Below, piece after piece: positions 45,848 to 55,303 of a stretch of DNA of 64,000 bases. A program made the position numbers and the translations under genes. The stretch is from Bradyrhizobium sp. AT1 (GTDB taxonomy: Bacteria > Pseudomonadota > Alphaproteobacteria > Rhizobiales > Xanthobacteraceae), in NCBI RefSeq assembly GCF_001590795.1, contig NZ_JXDL01000001.1, forward strand, positions 1,738,903 to 1,802,902, in the 5' to 3' direction. How positions within the stretch are numbered: position 1 is the first letter of the stretch; each line of letters starts with the position of its first letter. Under the pieces are notes generated by a model. That model was not told where the DNA came from. It searched no databases and saw only the letters and a program-made list of their open reading frames with translations.

Positions 45848-48631
45848 ATGAACGCGCCTGCGATCGACCGAAGCACATTTCTTTCAACGCTGCCGGCAAC
45901 ATCGGCCGACCGCACTGCGGCCTTGTGGATCATCGGCGTCTCTTCGATCCTGTTCGCCCTGGCCGTTCCGTTCGCAGGTATCCAGCTGCCGCCGGTCCCC
46001 GCCTTCGTCGCGAGCTACCAGTCCGCCCTGGCGGTGAGCGATATCATCACGGCAGTGCTGCTGCTGTCGCAGTTTTCGGTGCTGCGGACCCGCGCGCTGC
46101 TGTGGCTGTCAGCTGGTTACCTGTTCACCGCCGCGGCTGCGCTCGTCCATGCCCTCACCTTCCCCGGCCTGTTCGCGCCGACCGGGCTGTTAGGCGCCGG
46201 CAGCCAGACCACCGTCTGGCTCTACATGATCTGGCACGGCGGTTTCCCGCTGTTCGTGCTGGGCTATGCCTGGCTGAAGGAAAAGGACGGCGGTCCCAGA
46301 ATCCGGGGCGCCACAAGCGGCCCGATCTACGCCATCGTGCTCGGCGTCGTCGCGACCATGGGTGCCTTCACCTGGATCGTCACCGCCCAGCACGATCTGT
46401 TGCCGGTCCTGCTCCGGGACGCCCGTTACACGCCGACCATGATCGGGGTCGTGTCCTTCGTGTGGTCGCTGAGCTTCGCCGCGCTCGTATCGCTGTGGTT
46501 CCGCCGCCCGCATTCGGTGATCGACGTCTGGCTCATGGTCGTGATGTGCGCATGGCTGTTCGACATCGCGCTGTCCGCAATCGTCAATGTCGTGCGCTTC
46601 GATCTCGGTTTCTACGCCGGCCGCCTCTATGGCCTCGGCGCGTCGAGCTTCGTGCTCGCGGTACTGCTGATCGAGAACGTCCGCCTTCAGGCCCGGACAG
46701 TGGGTCTCGTCGGCAGGCTGCGCGAACAATCGGCATCGGATCGCGACTTCTACGGCAAGCGCCTCGCGCTGTACGGCGCCGTCGTCGAATCCTCCAACGA
46801 CGCTATCATCACCAAGACGCTCGACGGCATTATCACCGGGTGGAACAAGGCGGCAGAGCACTTGTTCGGCTATTCCGCCGCGGAAGCCGTCGGCAGGTCG
46901 ATCGACATCATCGTACCACCGGACCGCAAGGGCGAAGTCAGGAGCATCCTCAACCAGATCGCCGGCAATGAGTCGATCGCCCAGCACGAGACCGTGCGGA
47001 TTCGAAAGGATGGCCGCGCGCTCGACGTCGTCCTGAACGTGTCACCCTTGAGATCGGACAACGGAGAGATCATCGGGGCCTCCAAAATCGCCCATGACAT
47101 CACGGAGGAGAAACAGGCGCGCGAGAAGCTGCGCCGCGAGACCGAGGAGCGCCAGCGCATCTTCGAGACCTCGCAGGACCTGATCCTGGTCACCGATGGT
47201 TTCGGCAATTTCATCCAGGTCAGCCCGAGCGTGAAGGACATTCTCGGCTTCAGCCCGGACGACATGATCGGGCACAGCGCGACCGAGTTCATCCACCCCG
47301 ACGACCTCGAGAAGACGCGGGAGGAGATGCGCGCGGCGCGGCGCGGCGCGGTCAAGCGCAGCTTCGAGGCGCGCTACTATCATTACGACGGTCACGAGGT
47401 CACGCTGAACTGGATGGGCACCTGGTCCGAGCCGGTGAAGCGCCATTTCTTCATCGGCCGGGATCTCACGGAGAAGCAGGCCGCCGAAGCCCAGTTCCGG
47501 CAGGTCCAGAAGATGGATTCCATCGGCCAGTTGACCGGCGGCGTCGCGCACGACTTCAACAACGTGCTGACCGTCATCACGGGCACGATCGGCATTCTCA
47601 GCGATGCCGTCGCCGACCGGCCCGAGCTGGCTGCGATCACCAAGCTGATCGACGACGCCGCCGAGCGCGGCGCGCAGTTGACCAAGCATCTGCTCGCCTT
47701 CGCCCGCAAACAGCCGCTTCAGCCGCGCGAGATCGACGTCAACGCGCTGGCGCTCGAAGCCGCCAAGCTGCTGCACCCGACGCTGGGCGAGCAGATCACG
47801 ATCATGCCGCAGCTCACCGAGGACGCCTGGCCGACGCTGGTCGATCCCGGCCAGCTCTCCACCGCGATCCTCAATCTCGCATTGAACGCGCGCGATGCCA
47901 TGCCCGACGGCGGCACCTTGGTGCTGGAGACCCGCAACATCTTCCTCGACGACGGCTATGCCAGCATGAACCCCGATGTCGTCGCCGGCAATTACGTGAT
48001 GATTGCGGTCAGTGACACCGGCAGCGGAATTCCGCCGGACCTGATCGAACGGGTGTTCGACCCGTTCTTCACCACCAAGGAGGTCGGCAAGGGCACAGGC
48101 CTCGGCCTCAGCATGGTGTTCGGCTTCGTCAAGCAGTCCGGCGGCCACATCAAGATCTACAGCGAGGTCGGCCACGGCACGAGCGTGAAGATCTACCTGC
48201 CGCGCTCGACCGGGGTGCAGGAGACCGAGTTCGAGGTGCAGCAGAACGCGCCCATCACCGGTGGCAACGAGAAGATCCTGATCGTCGAGGACGACGCGCT
48301 GGTGCGGCAATATGTTGTGACGCAGGTCAAGAGCCTCGGCTATACCGCGCTCGAGGCGGCCAACGGCGCGGAGGCCCTCACCATCATCGACAGCGACAAC
48401 GCCATCGACCTGCTGTTCACCGACATCATCATGCCGGGCAACATGAACGGTCGCCAGCTTGCCGACGAAGCGGCGCGCCGCCGCCCTGATCTCAAGACGC
48501 TGTTCACCTCAGGCTACACCGAGAATGCCATCGTGCATCATGGCCGGCTCGATTCCGGCGTGTTGCTGCTGGCAAAGCCCTATCGCAAGTCCGAGCTCGC
48601 CAAGATGCTCAGAACGGCCCTGGCCAGTTGA
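45848..48631 (+). CDS. MASE4-PAS-PAS hybrid histidine kinase
   Basis: This 927-residue membrane sensor has an N-terminal MASE4-type domain with about seven helices (roughly 20-285), two PAS domains (about 312-430 and 435-545) and a HisKA domain with phospho-acceptor His568 (TGGVAHDFNNVL). An ATPase domain (GKGTGLGLSMVFGFV) and a C-terminal receiver with Asp859 (LLFTDIIMPGN) follow. The first ATG that keeps the MASE4 start is 45848; ATG 45824 and a TTG at 45731 are alternatives. The ligand is unknown. It is divergent from a single-domain receiver gene. Confidence 0.9.
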   Translation: MNAPAIDRSTFLSTLPATSADRTAALWIIGVSSILFALAVPFAGIQLPPVPAFVASYQSALAVSDIITAVLLLSQFSVLRTRALLWLSAGYLFTAAAALVHALTFPGLFAPTGLLGAGSQTTVWLYMIWHGGFPLFVLGYAWLKEKDGGPRIRGATSGPIYAIVLGVVATMGAFTWIVTAQHDLLPVLLRDARYTPTMIGVVSFVWSLSFAALVSLWFRRPHSVIDVWLMVVMCAWLFDIALSAIVNVVRFDLGFYAGRLYGLGASSFVLAVLLIENVRLQARTVGLVGRLREQSASDRDFYGKRLALYGAVVESSNDAIITKTLDGIITGWNKAAEHLFGYSAAEAVGRSIDIIVPPDRKGEVRSILNQIAGNESIAQHETVRIRKDGRALDVVLNVSPLRSDNGEIIGASKIAHDITEEKQAREKLRRETEERQRIFETSQDLILVTDGFGNFIQVSPSVKDILGFSPDDMIGHSATEFIHPDDLEKTREEMRAARRGAVKRSFEARYYHYDGHEVTLNWMGTWSEPVKRHFFIGRDLTEKQAAEAQFRQVQKMDSIGQLTGGVAHDFNNVLTVITGTIGILSDAVADRPELAAITKLIDDAAERGAQLTKHLLAFARKQPLQPREIDVNALALEAAKLLHPTLGEQITIMPQLTEDAWPTLVDPGQLSTAILNLALNARDAMPDGGTLVLETRNIFLDDGYASMNPDVVAGNYVMIAVSDTGSGIPPDLIERVFDPFFTTKEVGKGTGLGLSMVFGFVKQSGGHIKIYSEVGHGTSVKIYLPRSTGVQETEFEVQQNAPITGGNEKILIVEDDALVRQYVVTQVKSLGYTALEAANGAEALTIIDSDNAIDLLFTDIIMPGNMNGRQLADEAARRRPDLKTLFTSGYTENAIVHHGRLDSGVLLLAKPYRKSELAKMLRTALAS

Positions 48632-48689
48632 GCCCGCGGCCGCTCTGCGCTATCGCAGAGGCGAAATCCCTCGAGCTCGCGAGGCCAGT

Positions 48690-49685
48690 TTGAACAACCT
48701 CCTCACCGATATCGCCGGTGTCCGCGTCGGACATGCCGAGGATGCCAAAGTCGCCTCCGGCACGACCGCGATCGTCTTCGACCAGCCAGCGGTCGCGGCG
48801 ATCGATGTGCGAGGCGGCGGTCCCGGCACGCGTGAGGTTTCGCTGCTCGACGTCGCCAATACGGTCGAGCGGATCGACGCGATCGCCCTCTCCGGCGGCT
48901 CCGCCTTCGGTCTCGATGCCGGTGGCGGCGTACAGGCCTGGCTCGCCGAACAGGGCCGCGGGTTCAGGGTGAGGGAGGCCGTGATCCCCGTCGTCCCCGG
49001 CGCGATCGTGTTCGATCTGCTCAATGGCGGCGACAAGGCCTGGGGCCGCTTTTCGCCCTATCGCGACCTCGGCTACGCCGCCGCGGCCTCCGCTGGACCC
49101 GACTTCGCGCTCGGCAGCGTCGGCGCGGGCCTCGGTGCCACCACCGCCACCTTCAAGGGCGGCATCGGCTCGGCGTCGGCCGTGACCGCCAACGGCATCA
49201 AGGTCGGCGCGATCATGGTGGTGAATGCGGTCGGCAGCGTCACCGTCAGCAACGGCCCCTGGTTCTGGGCCGCGCCATTCGAGCAGAACGGCGAGTTCGG
49301 CGGACGCGGCCTGCCGCCCACCTTCACGCCCGACATGCTGGCGATGCGGATCAAGGGCGGCCCGGCCGCGAGTGAGCGCGAGAACACGACGATCGGCCTC
49401 GTCCTCACCGACGCGATCCTGAGCAAGGCACAGGCCAAGCGGCTCGCGATGATCGCTCAGACCGGATTTGCCCGCGCGATCTACCCGGTGCACGCGCCGC
49501 TCGACGGCGACGTGCTGTTCGCCGCGGCCACCTGCGAGAAGCCGATCGAGCCGCTGGTGGAGCTCACCGAGCTCGGCATGGTCGCCGCCAATGTCGTCGC
49601 GCGCGCGATCGCAAGCGGCGTTTACAACGCCACCGCGCTGCCGTTCCCGGGAGCGCTGCCGGCGTGGAAGGACCGGTTCGGTTAG
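48690..49685 (+). CDS. P1 family self-processing peptidase (DmpA/NylC-like)
   Basis: This 331-residue N-terminal-nucleophile-type hydrolase belongs to peptidase family P1/S58. The likely autocleavage site is Asn222-Thr223 in SERENTTIGLVLTDA, so Thr223 would become the nucleophile of the small chain. Other marks are AIALSGGSAFGLDAGGGVQAW and GATTATFKGGIGSAS. Members cleave N-terminal residues, beta-peptides or nylon oligomers; the substrate here is unknown. The start is TTG 48690 with GAGGCCAG before it; the longer frame runs over the kinase gene. Confidence 0.85.
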   Translation: MNNLLTDIAGVRVGHAEDAKVASGTTAIVFDQPAVAAIDVRGGGPGTREVSLLDVANTVERIDAIALSGGSAFGLDAGGGVQAWLAEQGRGFRVREAVIPVVPGAIVFDLLNGGDKAWGRFSPYRDLGYAAAASAGPDFALGSVGAGLGATTATFKGGIGSASAVTANGIKVGAIMVVNAVGSVTVSNGPWFWAAPFEQNGEFGGRGLPPTFTPDMLAMRIKGGPAASERENTTIGLVLTDAILSKAQAKRLAMIAQTGFARAIYPVHAPLDGDVLFAAATCEKPIEPLVELTELGMVAANVVARAIASGVYNATALPFPGALPAWKDRFG

Positions 49686-49735
49686 AAACGAAACGGCGGA
49701 TATGGCGTTATCCTGGCGGGCCAAGGTGCACCGCC

Positions 49736-49948
49736 ATGCCGTCTTCCGTGATCCGGTTCTTTCGCTATGCGCCCGACACACGCGAGCTGAAGGTGACGTT
49801 CGTCAGCGGACGCCTCTATGTCTACGAGGACGTTCCGCCCGAGGTCGTCGCCGCGTTCAAGGACGCGCGCTCCAAGGGGACGTTCTTCAACCACGAAATC
49901 CGCGACCGGTATGCCTATCGTGACATCACGCACGAATATGCCGGCTGA
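49736..49948 (+). CDS. KTSC domain small protein
   Basis: This 70-residue protein matches the KTSC domain (SSVIRFFRYAPDTRELKVTF, YVYEDVPPEVVAAFKDA, FFNHEIRDRY). The domain resembles a C-terminal part of some lysyl-tRNA synthetases, but stand-alone copies have no known function. ATG 49736 is 50 bases after the P1 peptidase stop. The open frame to 49664 is not needed. Confidence 0.85.
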   Translation: MPSSVIRFFRYAPDTRELKVTFVSGRLYVYEDVPPEVVAAFKDARSKGTFFNHEIRDRYAYRDITHEYAG

Positions 49949-49960
49949 TTTCGGCTTCGC

Positions 49961-50746
49961 TCAGACGCTCATCGACATGGACGAGCCGGCCGCCGGGGCG
50001 CTTTGCCCCTGCCCGCCTTGCCGCTGCATCAACTGCGCGAACAGATCATAAGCCGAATTCCGCGGGCTGGAGGCGCCCGGCACCGTCGTCGACATCTTGA
50101 AGCCGTCGGCATAGGTGACGGTGGTGGTGGTCGAGCCATCGGCTGCGGTCGTCGTCGTCGAGGTCGACCCGCCGCCGGACTTCGACGAGGAATCCGCTCC
50201 ATCGCCCGAGCCGCCAGCACCTTGCGCGTGATGGTGGCCGTGTCCGCTCTTCAGGGCCTTCGACATCTCGTCGAGACTGACATTGCCGTCCGCGTTCGCA
50301 TCGAGTTTCGAGAACACGTCATCGGCCTTCGCGAGGTTGGTTCCGCCAGCGCCCAGCGCGTCCTCGAACTCGGACTTGGTGATGCTGCCGTCGCCGTCCG
50401 CATCGATCTGCGAGAACAGATCCTTGAGCGCAGCATCCCGGCGCGTCGACGTCGAGGAAGTCGAACTCGACGAGGACGAGGTCGAGGTCGTCGCAGTGCT
50501 GGCGGCGTCCGACGACTGGCTCTGCGCCGCGAACAGCGCATTCATCGTCTCCGGCGAGATCTGCGGATATTGACCGGCGTTGACCGAAGAGGCCGCGCCG
50601 CTGGACTTGCTGCCGCTGTCGATCGAGAACGGATTGCTCGCGCCCTGCGCGGACCCCGTCTTGTGCGTCGAGGAGGACGATTTCGAGTTCGTCAGCGACT
50701 GGATCGCGTCGAGTGCGCTCGAGACGGCGCCAAGGGCGAACAACAT
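49961..50746 (-). CDS. Ser-rich EF-hand protein
   Basis: This 261-residue protein has two EF-hand calcium loops (DADGDGSITKSEFE and DANADGNVSLDEMS, about residues 105-165) between low-complexity Ser/Thr and Gly regions. The N-terminus (MLFALGAVSSALDAIQSLT) is only weakly hydrophobic, so export is uncertain. ATG 50746 follows TTGGAGTTGTGCA. It may be a calcium-binding extracellular or regulatory protein. It converges with the KTSC gene. Confidence 0.75.
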   Translation of the reverse strand: MLFALGAVSSALDAIQSLTNSKSSSSTHKTGSAQGASNPFSIDSGSKSSGAASSVNAGQYPQISPETMNALFAAQSQSSDAASTATTSTSSSSSSTSSTSTRRDAALKDLFSQIDADGDGSITKSEFEDALGAGGTNLAKADDVFSKLDANADGNVSLDEMSKALKSGHGHHHAQGAGGSGDGADSSSKSGGGSTSTTTTAADGSTTTTVTYADGFKMSTTVPGASSPRNSAYDLFAQLMQRQGGQGQSAPAAGSSMSMSV

Positions 50747-50999
50747 TGCACAACTCCAACCGATGCGGCATGCCGCGGCCAATGCTCTGCAGGTGATGTC
50801 AGCAAGCGTCGTGCCAGCGCAAAAAGCTCAATGAAATCCGCCCTTCGTGCGCCTCGCAGCACCCGGAAACACCGGCAATTCATGCCGGTCGCGGCAGAAA
50901 TTTCCGCCCACAGGAAGCACGCCGGCCGTGCATTGCCCGCCGTGGAGGCCCATGTTAGGCGAGGCCATCTTTCACGCCCCGCCTCCGGGAAACCGCGCC

Positions 51000-51701
51000 A
51001 TGACCCAAGCCTTCGCCCCCCGCCCCCTGGCCATCGCGCCCTCGATCCTGGCTTCGGATTTTTCCAGGCTCGGCGAGGAGGTGCGCAGCGTCGACGCCGC
51101 CGGCGCCGACTGGATCCATCTCGACGTGATGGACGGACACTTCGTTCCCAACATCTCGTACGGCCCCGACGTCATCAAGGCGATGCGGCCGCACACCAAG
51201 AAGGTGTTCGACGCGCATCTGATGATCTCGCCCTGCGACCCCTATCTCGAGGCCTTCGCGAAAGCCGGCTGCGACCACATCACTGTGCATGCGGAGGCCG
51301 GCCCCCATTTGCACCGCTCGCTCCAGGCGATCCGCGCGCTCGGCAAGAAGGCCGGCGTCTCGCTCAACCCAGGCACGCCGATCAGCGCGCTCGAATATGT
51401 GCTCGATCTCGTCGACCTCGTGCTGGTGATGTCGGTCAATCCCGGCTTCGGCGGCCAGGCCTTCATCCCCTCCGCGATCGGCAAGATCCGCGACATCCGC
51501 GCGATGACCGCGGGACGCCCGATCGACATCGAGGTCGACGGCGGCGTCGGCCCTGACGTTGCGGGCGCGCTTGCCGCAGCCGGTGCCAACGCTTTCGTTG
51601 CCGGCACATCCGTGTTCAAGGGCGGCACGCAGGAAGCCTACAAGACCAACATCGCCGCGATCCGCAACGCGGCACTGGGAGCCCGCGGCGAAGCCATCTG
51701 A
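51000..51701 (+). CDS. rpe: Ribulose-phosphate 3-epimerase
   Basis: This 233-residue TIM-barrel enzyme interconverts ribulose 5-phosphate and xylulose 5-phosphate in the pentose phosphate and Calvin pathways. Marks are [42 protein letters not shown] and EVDGGVGPD, which include the metal-binding Asp and His residues. ATG 51000 gives the standard N-terminus; the frame to 50847 is upstream noise. Confidence 0.94.
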   Translation: MTQAFAPRPLAIAPSILASDFSRLGEEVRSVDAAGADWIHLDVMDGHFVPNISYGPDVIKAMRPHTKKVFDAHLMISPCDPYLEAFAKAGCDHITVHAEAGPHLHRSLQAIRALGKKAGVSLNPGTPISALEYVLDLVDLVLVMSVNPGFGGQAFIPSAIGKIRDIRAMTAGRPIDIEVDGGVGPDVAGALAAAGANAFVAGTSVFKGGTQEAYKTNIAAIRNAALGARGEAI

Positions 51702-51752
51702 GAACCATTCGCGGGTCCCGAACCGGCGCCACCGCCGCCGCGACCAAAGACA

Positions 51753-52349
51753 ATGAATGGAATTCGCGCCACTCCGTTTTCCGCGGGCTTGCAACGCCTG
51801 CGCGCCGAATCCCTGCAGGACGGAGAGCGGGTGATCTGGCAGGGCCAGCCCGACGGCGTCGCCCACATGATGATGTGGCGGCATCTTTGGTGGATCGGAT
51901 TTCCCTGGCTGTTGCTGGCCGTCATCGCCATCGGCTTCGATTGGATCGGCGGCGCGGCCCAGCCTCTCGCGATGCTCGGCGTTGCGATGGTTGCGACCCC
52001 GCTGGTGATGCTGCTGCAGGACCTGCAGACGCTCTATCTCATTACCGATCGCCGCGCGCTCATCTTGCGAACGGCCTGGGGCAGACGGACGGTGAGCCGA
52101 ACACCATTCCAGGCGATGGACCCCGATTTCGAAATCCTCGACATCGGCCGTGGCGCCGGTCACCTCAATTTCGCGTCGGGAAGATCGACCCGCTCGCCCG
52201 ATACCGACTACACTGGACGCTACGGATTTCGCTGTCTTCGAGATGCACCGCGCATACGGGAGATCCTCGAACGCGCACGCACGGGCGCGATGCGGCAGCA
52301 CGGGAAAAACATCGCGGCTTTTACGGGTGTTGCGACGCGCAATGCCTAA
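51753..52349 (+). CDS. PH-domain-like membrane protein, unknown
   Basis: This 198-residue protein starts with a soluble segment (GERVIWQGQPD), has two membrane helices (about 45-85), and then a bacterial PH-like segment (LYLITDRRALILRTAWGRRTV). This layout is shared by many small membrane proteins of unknown role. It follows rpe by about 50 bases on the same strand. Confidence 0.75.
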   Translation: MNGIRATPFSAGLQRLRAESLQDGERVIWQGQPDGVAHMMMWRHLWWIGFPWLLLAVIAIGFDWIGGAAQPLAMLGVAMVATPLVMLLQDLQTLYLITDRRALILRTAWGRRTVSRTPFQAMDPDFEILDIGRGAGHLNFASGRSTRSPDTDYTGRYGFRCLRDAPRIREILERARTGAMRQHGKNIAAFTGVATRNA

Positions 52350-52440
52350 AATTGCAACCTTGATCCGTACTCATCCGGACTTCACTGATTCGCGCAAATC
52401 ACCACAAGTGATTCCTGCCTGCTTTTGACGGGAGGACATC

Positions 52441-52584
52441 ATGACGGCGACTCTGCTCTGGACCGGCGTAGCGTTGTGGTTGGCGTTCAATGCGGCGATT
52501 GCGGCACGCAGCCTCTACGTGGCGCGACCGGTGAAGGCCGGGGCTTCTGCCCGCGTCATCCACTTCCATCGTCGCCGGGGCTGA
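52441..52584 (+). CDS. 47-residue membrane protein, unknown
   Basis: ATG 52441 to TGA 52584 encodes 47 residues: one hydrophobic helix (LLWTGVALWLAFNAAIAA, about 5-22) followed by a basic tail (HFHRRRG end). The ribosome site ACGGGAGGACATC is one of the strongest in the region, which is the main reason to accept the gene. An inverted repeat AATCAC-CACAA-GTGATT at 52397-52413 lies just upstream. Function unknown. Confidence 0.6.
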   Translation: MTATLLWTGVALWLAFNAAIAARSLYVARPVKAGASARVIHFHRRRG

Positions 52585-52589
52585 GTGTG

Positions 52590-52769
52590 ATGCAGATCGC
52601 CCTCGTGAAGCGTCAGCCGAAACGCAGGTGCCGCATTCCGCGCCGCCCGCATCCGAGCCTCGATTACTTCTTCGGCCGCCTCGATCGCACCGAGGGCACG
52701 CTGGACGACGATGCGGGGCTCGACACGACCGACCTCGACCACTCCTTTCCTTCTCAACGCCGACACTAG
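52590..52769 (+). CDS. Possible 59-residue basic/acidic small protein
   Basis: ATG 52590 to TAG 52769 encodes 59 residues: a basic first half (VKRQPKRRCRIPRRP) and an acidic second half (LDDDAGLDTTDLDH). It starts 5 bases after the 47-residue gene. The ribosome site is weak (CGGGG) and no family is recognised, so this call is tentative. Confidence 0.4.
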   Translation: MQIALVKRQPKRRCRIPRRPHPSLDYFFGRLDRTEGTLDDDAGLDTTDLDHSFPSQRRH

Positions 52770-52789
52770 ATTTACCTTCCGGACCGCCC

Positions 52790-52981
52790 ATGAAACCGCA
52801 CTGCCCGAATTGCCTGAAGGAAATGACCAAGGCATCCGCCTCGCGTAACCTGTTCAATTGCGAACCCTGCCGCGAGATCATCCAGTATTTTGGCGGCAGC
52901 GCGGATCACGGCGAGCCCGGCCCGCAATTCTCCTGGCCGATCCGCCGCAAGCGCGTCGCCCACACCGCTCACGCGGCCTGA
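52790..52981 (+). CDS. 63-residue zinc-ribbon-like protein
   Basis: ATG 52790 to TGA 52981 encodes 63 residues. Two CxxC pairs (CPNCLKE and CEPCRE, residues 5-8 and 25-28) suggest a small zinc ribbon. The C-terminus is basic (IRRKRVAHTAH). Only moderate start signals are present. It converges with the kinase-Usp gene, with 21 bases between stops. Confidence 0.6.
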   Translation: MKPHCPNCLKEMTKASASRNLFNCEPCREIIQYFGGSADHGEPGPQFSWPIRRKRVAHTAHAA

Positions 52982-53002
52982 TCAGCCCGAAAAAGCGCAG
53001 CC

Positions 53003-54442
53003 TTATCCGGCTGCCTCGCCGGCCTCAGTCTCACCGATATCCCCCGCCATCCGCGGCGGCCGGACCACGGTGACGGTGCAACTCGCTTCCGAGGCCACCT
53101 TGGCCGAGACGCTGCCGAGCAGCGAGCGTCTGAACGAGTTCTGCCGCGCGCCGATGATGACATGGTCGACCTGGTTGACCTCGGCAAACTCCAGGATCGC
53201 GGCGGCGGGATCGACCGCCTCCAGCACGTGAGCCGACAGCCGGCTCTCATCCAATTTGAGCGGCGTCGCCCAATGCCTGAGCGCCACCAGACGGTCGATA
53301 TGCTTGTTGGACCCCTGCTCGTCGAGCGTCCGGTCGATCGCGATCCGGTTCAGCTTGAGCACGTTGACGCAGGCGAGCCGCGCTGACGGCAAGGTGGCGA
53401 GGATGCGCTCGGTGGTCACGCGCAGCGCCTCGTTCAGCTCCGGCGCGCCTTCCACGGTGTCGAGCGCGACGGCGAGGATTGGGCTCGACGCGATTTGGGC
53501 GGCGACATCCGATTTCGCGCGCGGCGCCATGACGCCCAGATTGAAGCGGCGACGCCAGGCGACGCTGAGCGGGTCGCGCTTGATCCGCTCCGAGCGCGTT
53601 GTGAGCTTGACCTGATCGGGATGGGCGAGATCGAAGGCGAGCTGGGACGCCGTCGGATAGCGCCACACCGGCTCGATCTCGAGACACCGCAGCACCACCT
53701 CCTGCAGCCAGGGCGGATAGTCGGCGCGCAAGCTCCGCGGCGGATACGGATCCCGCCACAGCCGGCGCCGCATCGCACGCAGCGTCTCGCCCTCGCCGAA
53801 CGGACGCTCGCCGGTGGTGAAGAAATACAGCAGCACGCCGAGCGAAAACAGGTCGCTGCGCGGATCGTCGCGCACCCCCGACAGCCGTTCGGGCGCCATG
53901 TACGGCGCGGTGCCGTAAGGCAGGCGGAATTCCTCCTGCAAAAGGTCCGGCAGGTGGTTGTGATGCGACAGGCCGTAATCGATCAGCACCGCCTCGCCGC
54001 TCTCGCGGAACATGATGCTGCTCGGCTTGATGTCGTGATGGATCACGTTCTGCCGGTGCAGATCGGCCAGCGCGGTTGCGATCCTGGCCACGAGCAGCCG
54101 CGCTTCGTCATAAGGCAGCGGCAGGTCGGGCAGCCGCTTGTAGAGCGTGGTGCCACCGATTCGCTCGATCACGACATAGGCCTGGTGCGCGAAATCGCCG
54201 GTGCCGAAGCAGGTCGGGACGTGCGGACCCGCGAGCCGCGGCAGGATCATCATTTCCATCTCGAAGGAGACGATCGCGGCGGGGTCTTCGCCCTCAGCCA
54301 CCCGCGGGATCTTCATCAGGAGCGGCACGTCGATGCCGGGATGGGTGACGGTCCAGAGCGTTGCCATACCGCCGGCATGAACGCATTCACCGATGGTGTA
54401 GCCATCGATCACCGCGCCGGATTTGACCAGAGGCTTCGGCAT
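53003..54442 (-). CDS. Ser/Thr protein kinase fused to universal stress (Usp) domain
   Basis: This 479-residue cytoplasmic protein has an N-terminal Hanks-type kinase (about 12-275) and a C-terminal UspA domain (about 315-465). The kinase has a Gly-rich loop (VHAGGMATLW), a Lys (PLLMKIP), the catalytic Asp in IHHDIKPSS and DYG in place of DFG. The Asn that normally binds magnesium five residues after the catalytic Asp is Ser, so activity could be reduced. The Usp nucleotide loop is altered too (GARQNSFRRSLLGS). It starts 5 bases after a phosphoesterase gene. Confidence 0.9.
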   Translation of the reverse strand: MPKPLVKSGAVIDGYTIGECVHAGGMATLWTVTHPGIDVPLLMKIPRVAEGEDPAAIVSFEMEMMILPRLAGPHVPTCFGTGDFAHQAYVVIERIGGTTLYKRLPDLPLPYDEARLLVARIATALADLHRQNVIHHDIKPSSIMFRESGEAVLIDYGLSHHNHLPDLLQEEFRLPYGTAPYMAPERLSGVRDDPRSDLFSLGVLLYFFTTGERPFGEGETLRAMRRRLWRDPYPPRSLRADYPPWLQEVVLRCLEIEPVWRYPTASQLAFDLAHPDQVKLTTRSERIKRDPLSVAWRRRFNLGVMAPRAKSDVAAQIASSPILAVALDTVEGAPELNEALRVTTERILATLPSARLACVNVLKLNRIAIDRTLDEQGSNKHIDRLVALRHWATPLKLDESRLSAHVLEAVDPAAAILEFAEVNQVDHVIIGARQNSFRRSLLGSVSAKVASEASCTVTVVRPPRMAGDIGETEAGEAAG

Positions 54443-54447
54443 TGCCG

Positions 54448-55188
54448 TCAGCGCCCCTGCGACAGGCGGTCGGCGAGCCAGTGCGGCAGGCCGTTGTCGC
54501 GGATCCTGCCCGCCGCGCTCGCGACGTCATAGGGCGCGCGGCAATAGGTGATCTGGCACGATTCGGTGTCGAACAGGACGAAGGCAGCCGACGGATCGCC
54601 GTCGCGGGGCTGGCCGACCGAGCCGAGCACGGCGAGCCATTGCCGCCCGCGCAGCAGCTGCACCGGGACGTCAGTCTTCGGTGTGAAGCTCGTCATCTTC
54701 GCCGTCACCGACATCGAATAGAGCGCTGGGCGATGGATATGACCGCAGAACGTGACATGGGCGGGCGTCGCAATCAGGCTCTTGGCGGCGTCCACGGTGG
54801 AGCGAACATAGTGCCAGCGCTGCGGGTGAGAGGCTTCCGAGTGCACGAAGAGACGATCGCTGTCCTGCACCAGCATCGGCAACTCGGCCAGGAACCGCCG
54901 CTGCGCGGCGTCGAGCCGGCCCCGCGTCCATTCGATTGCGACCTGCGCCTCGGCGTTCATCGTCTCCGCCGAGGAATTGACGGCTTGGTCGTGATTGCCG
55001 CGCACGGCCAGGGCACCGTTGGCAACCAGCTCCATCGCGGCATCCACCACCCATTCCGGATCGGCGCCATAGCCGACGAAGTCGCCGAGCAGCACGAACT
55101 GCTCCGCGCCCTTCGCACGGGCGACCTTCAGGCAGGCCTCGAAGGCTTGCCGGTTGCCGTGGATATCCGAAAAGACAGCGAGAAGCAC
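54448..55188 (-). CDS. Calcineurin-like metallophosphoesterase
   Basis: This 246-residue enzyme of the YfcE/MJ0936 group has metal ligands in FSDIHGNRQA, LLGDFVGYG, VRGNHDQAV and the later CGHIHRP. It should hydrolyse phosphodiesters or phosphoproteins. GTG 55188 with GGTGGAGGG before it is preferred; a TTG at 55206 is in frame. It is immediately upstream of the kinase-Usp gene, so a kinase/phosphatase pair is suggested. Confidence 0.87.
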   Translation of the reverse strand: MLLAVFSDIHGNRQAFEACLKVARAKGAEQFVLLGDFVGYGADPEWVVDAAMELVANGALAVRGNHDQAVNSSAETMNAEAQVAIEWTRGRLDAAQRRFLAELPMLVQDSDRLFVHSEASHPQRWHYVRSTVDAAKSLIATPAHVTFCGHIHRPALYSMSVTAKMTSFTPKTDVPVQLLRGRQWLAVLGSVGQPRDGDPSAAFVLFDTESCQITYCRAPYDVASAAGRIRDNGLPHWLADRLSQGR

Positions 55189-55200
55189 GCACCCTCCACC

Positions 55201-55218
55201 CTTCAATTCTTATTGAAG
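55201..55218 (-). promoter_or_regulatory. 18-base inverted repeat before phosphoesterase gene
   Basis: CTTCAAT-TCTT-ATTGAAG has perfect 7-base arms and lies 13 bases before GTG 55188. It may be an operator or a leader hairpin for the phosphoesterase/kinase pair. Confidence 0.45.
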
Positions 55219-55303
55219 CCCGATACGGCCAAATTGAGGGAGGTCAAGAACATGCGCCAGCGCCGCGCCGATTACCAGCGCCCCGCGGACGATAGCGAAG
55301 AGC

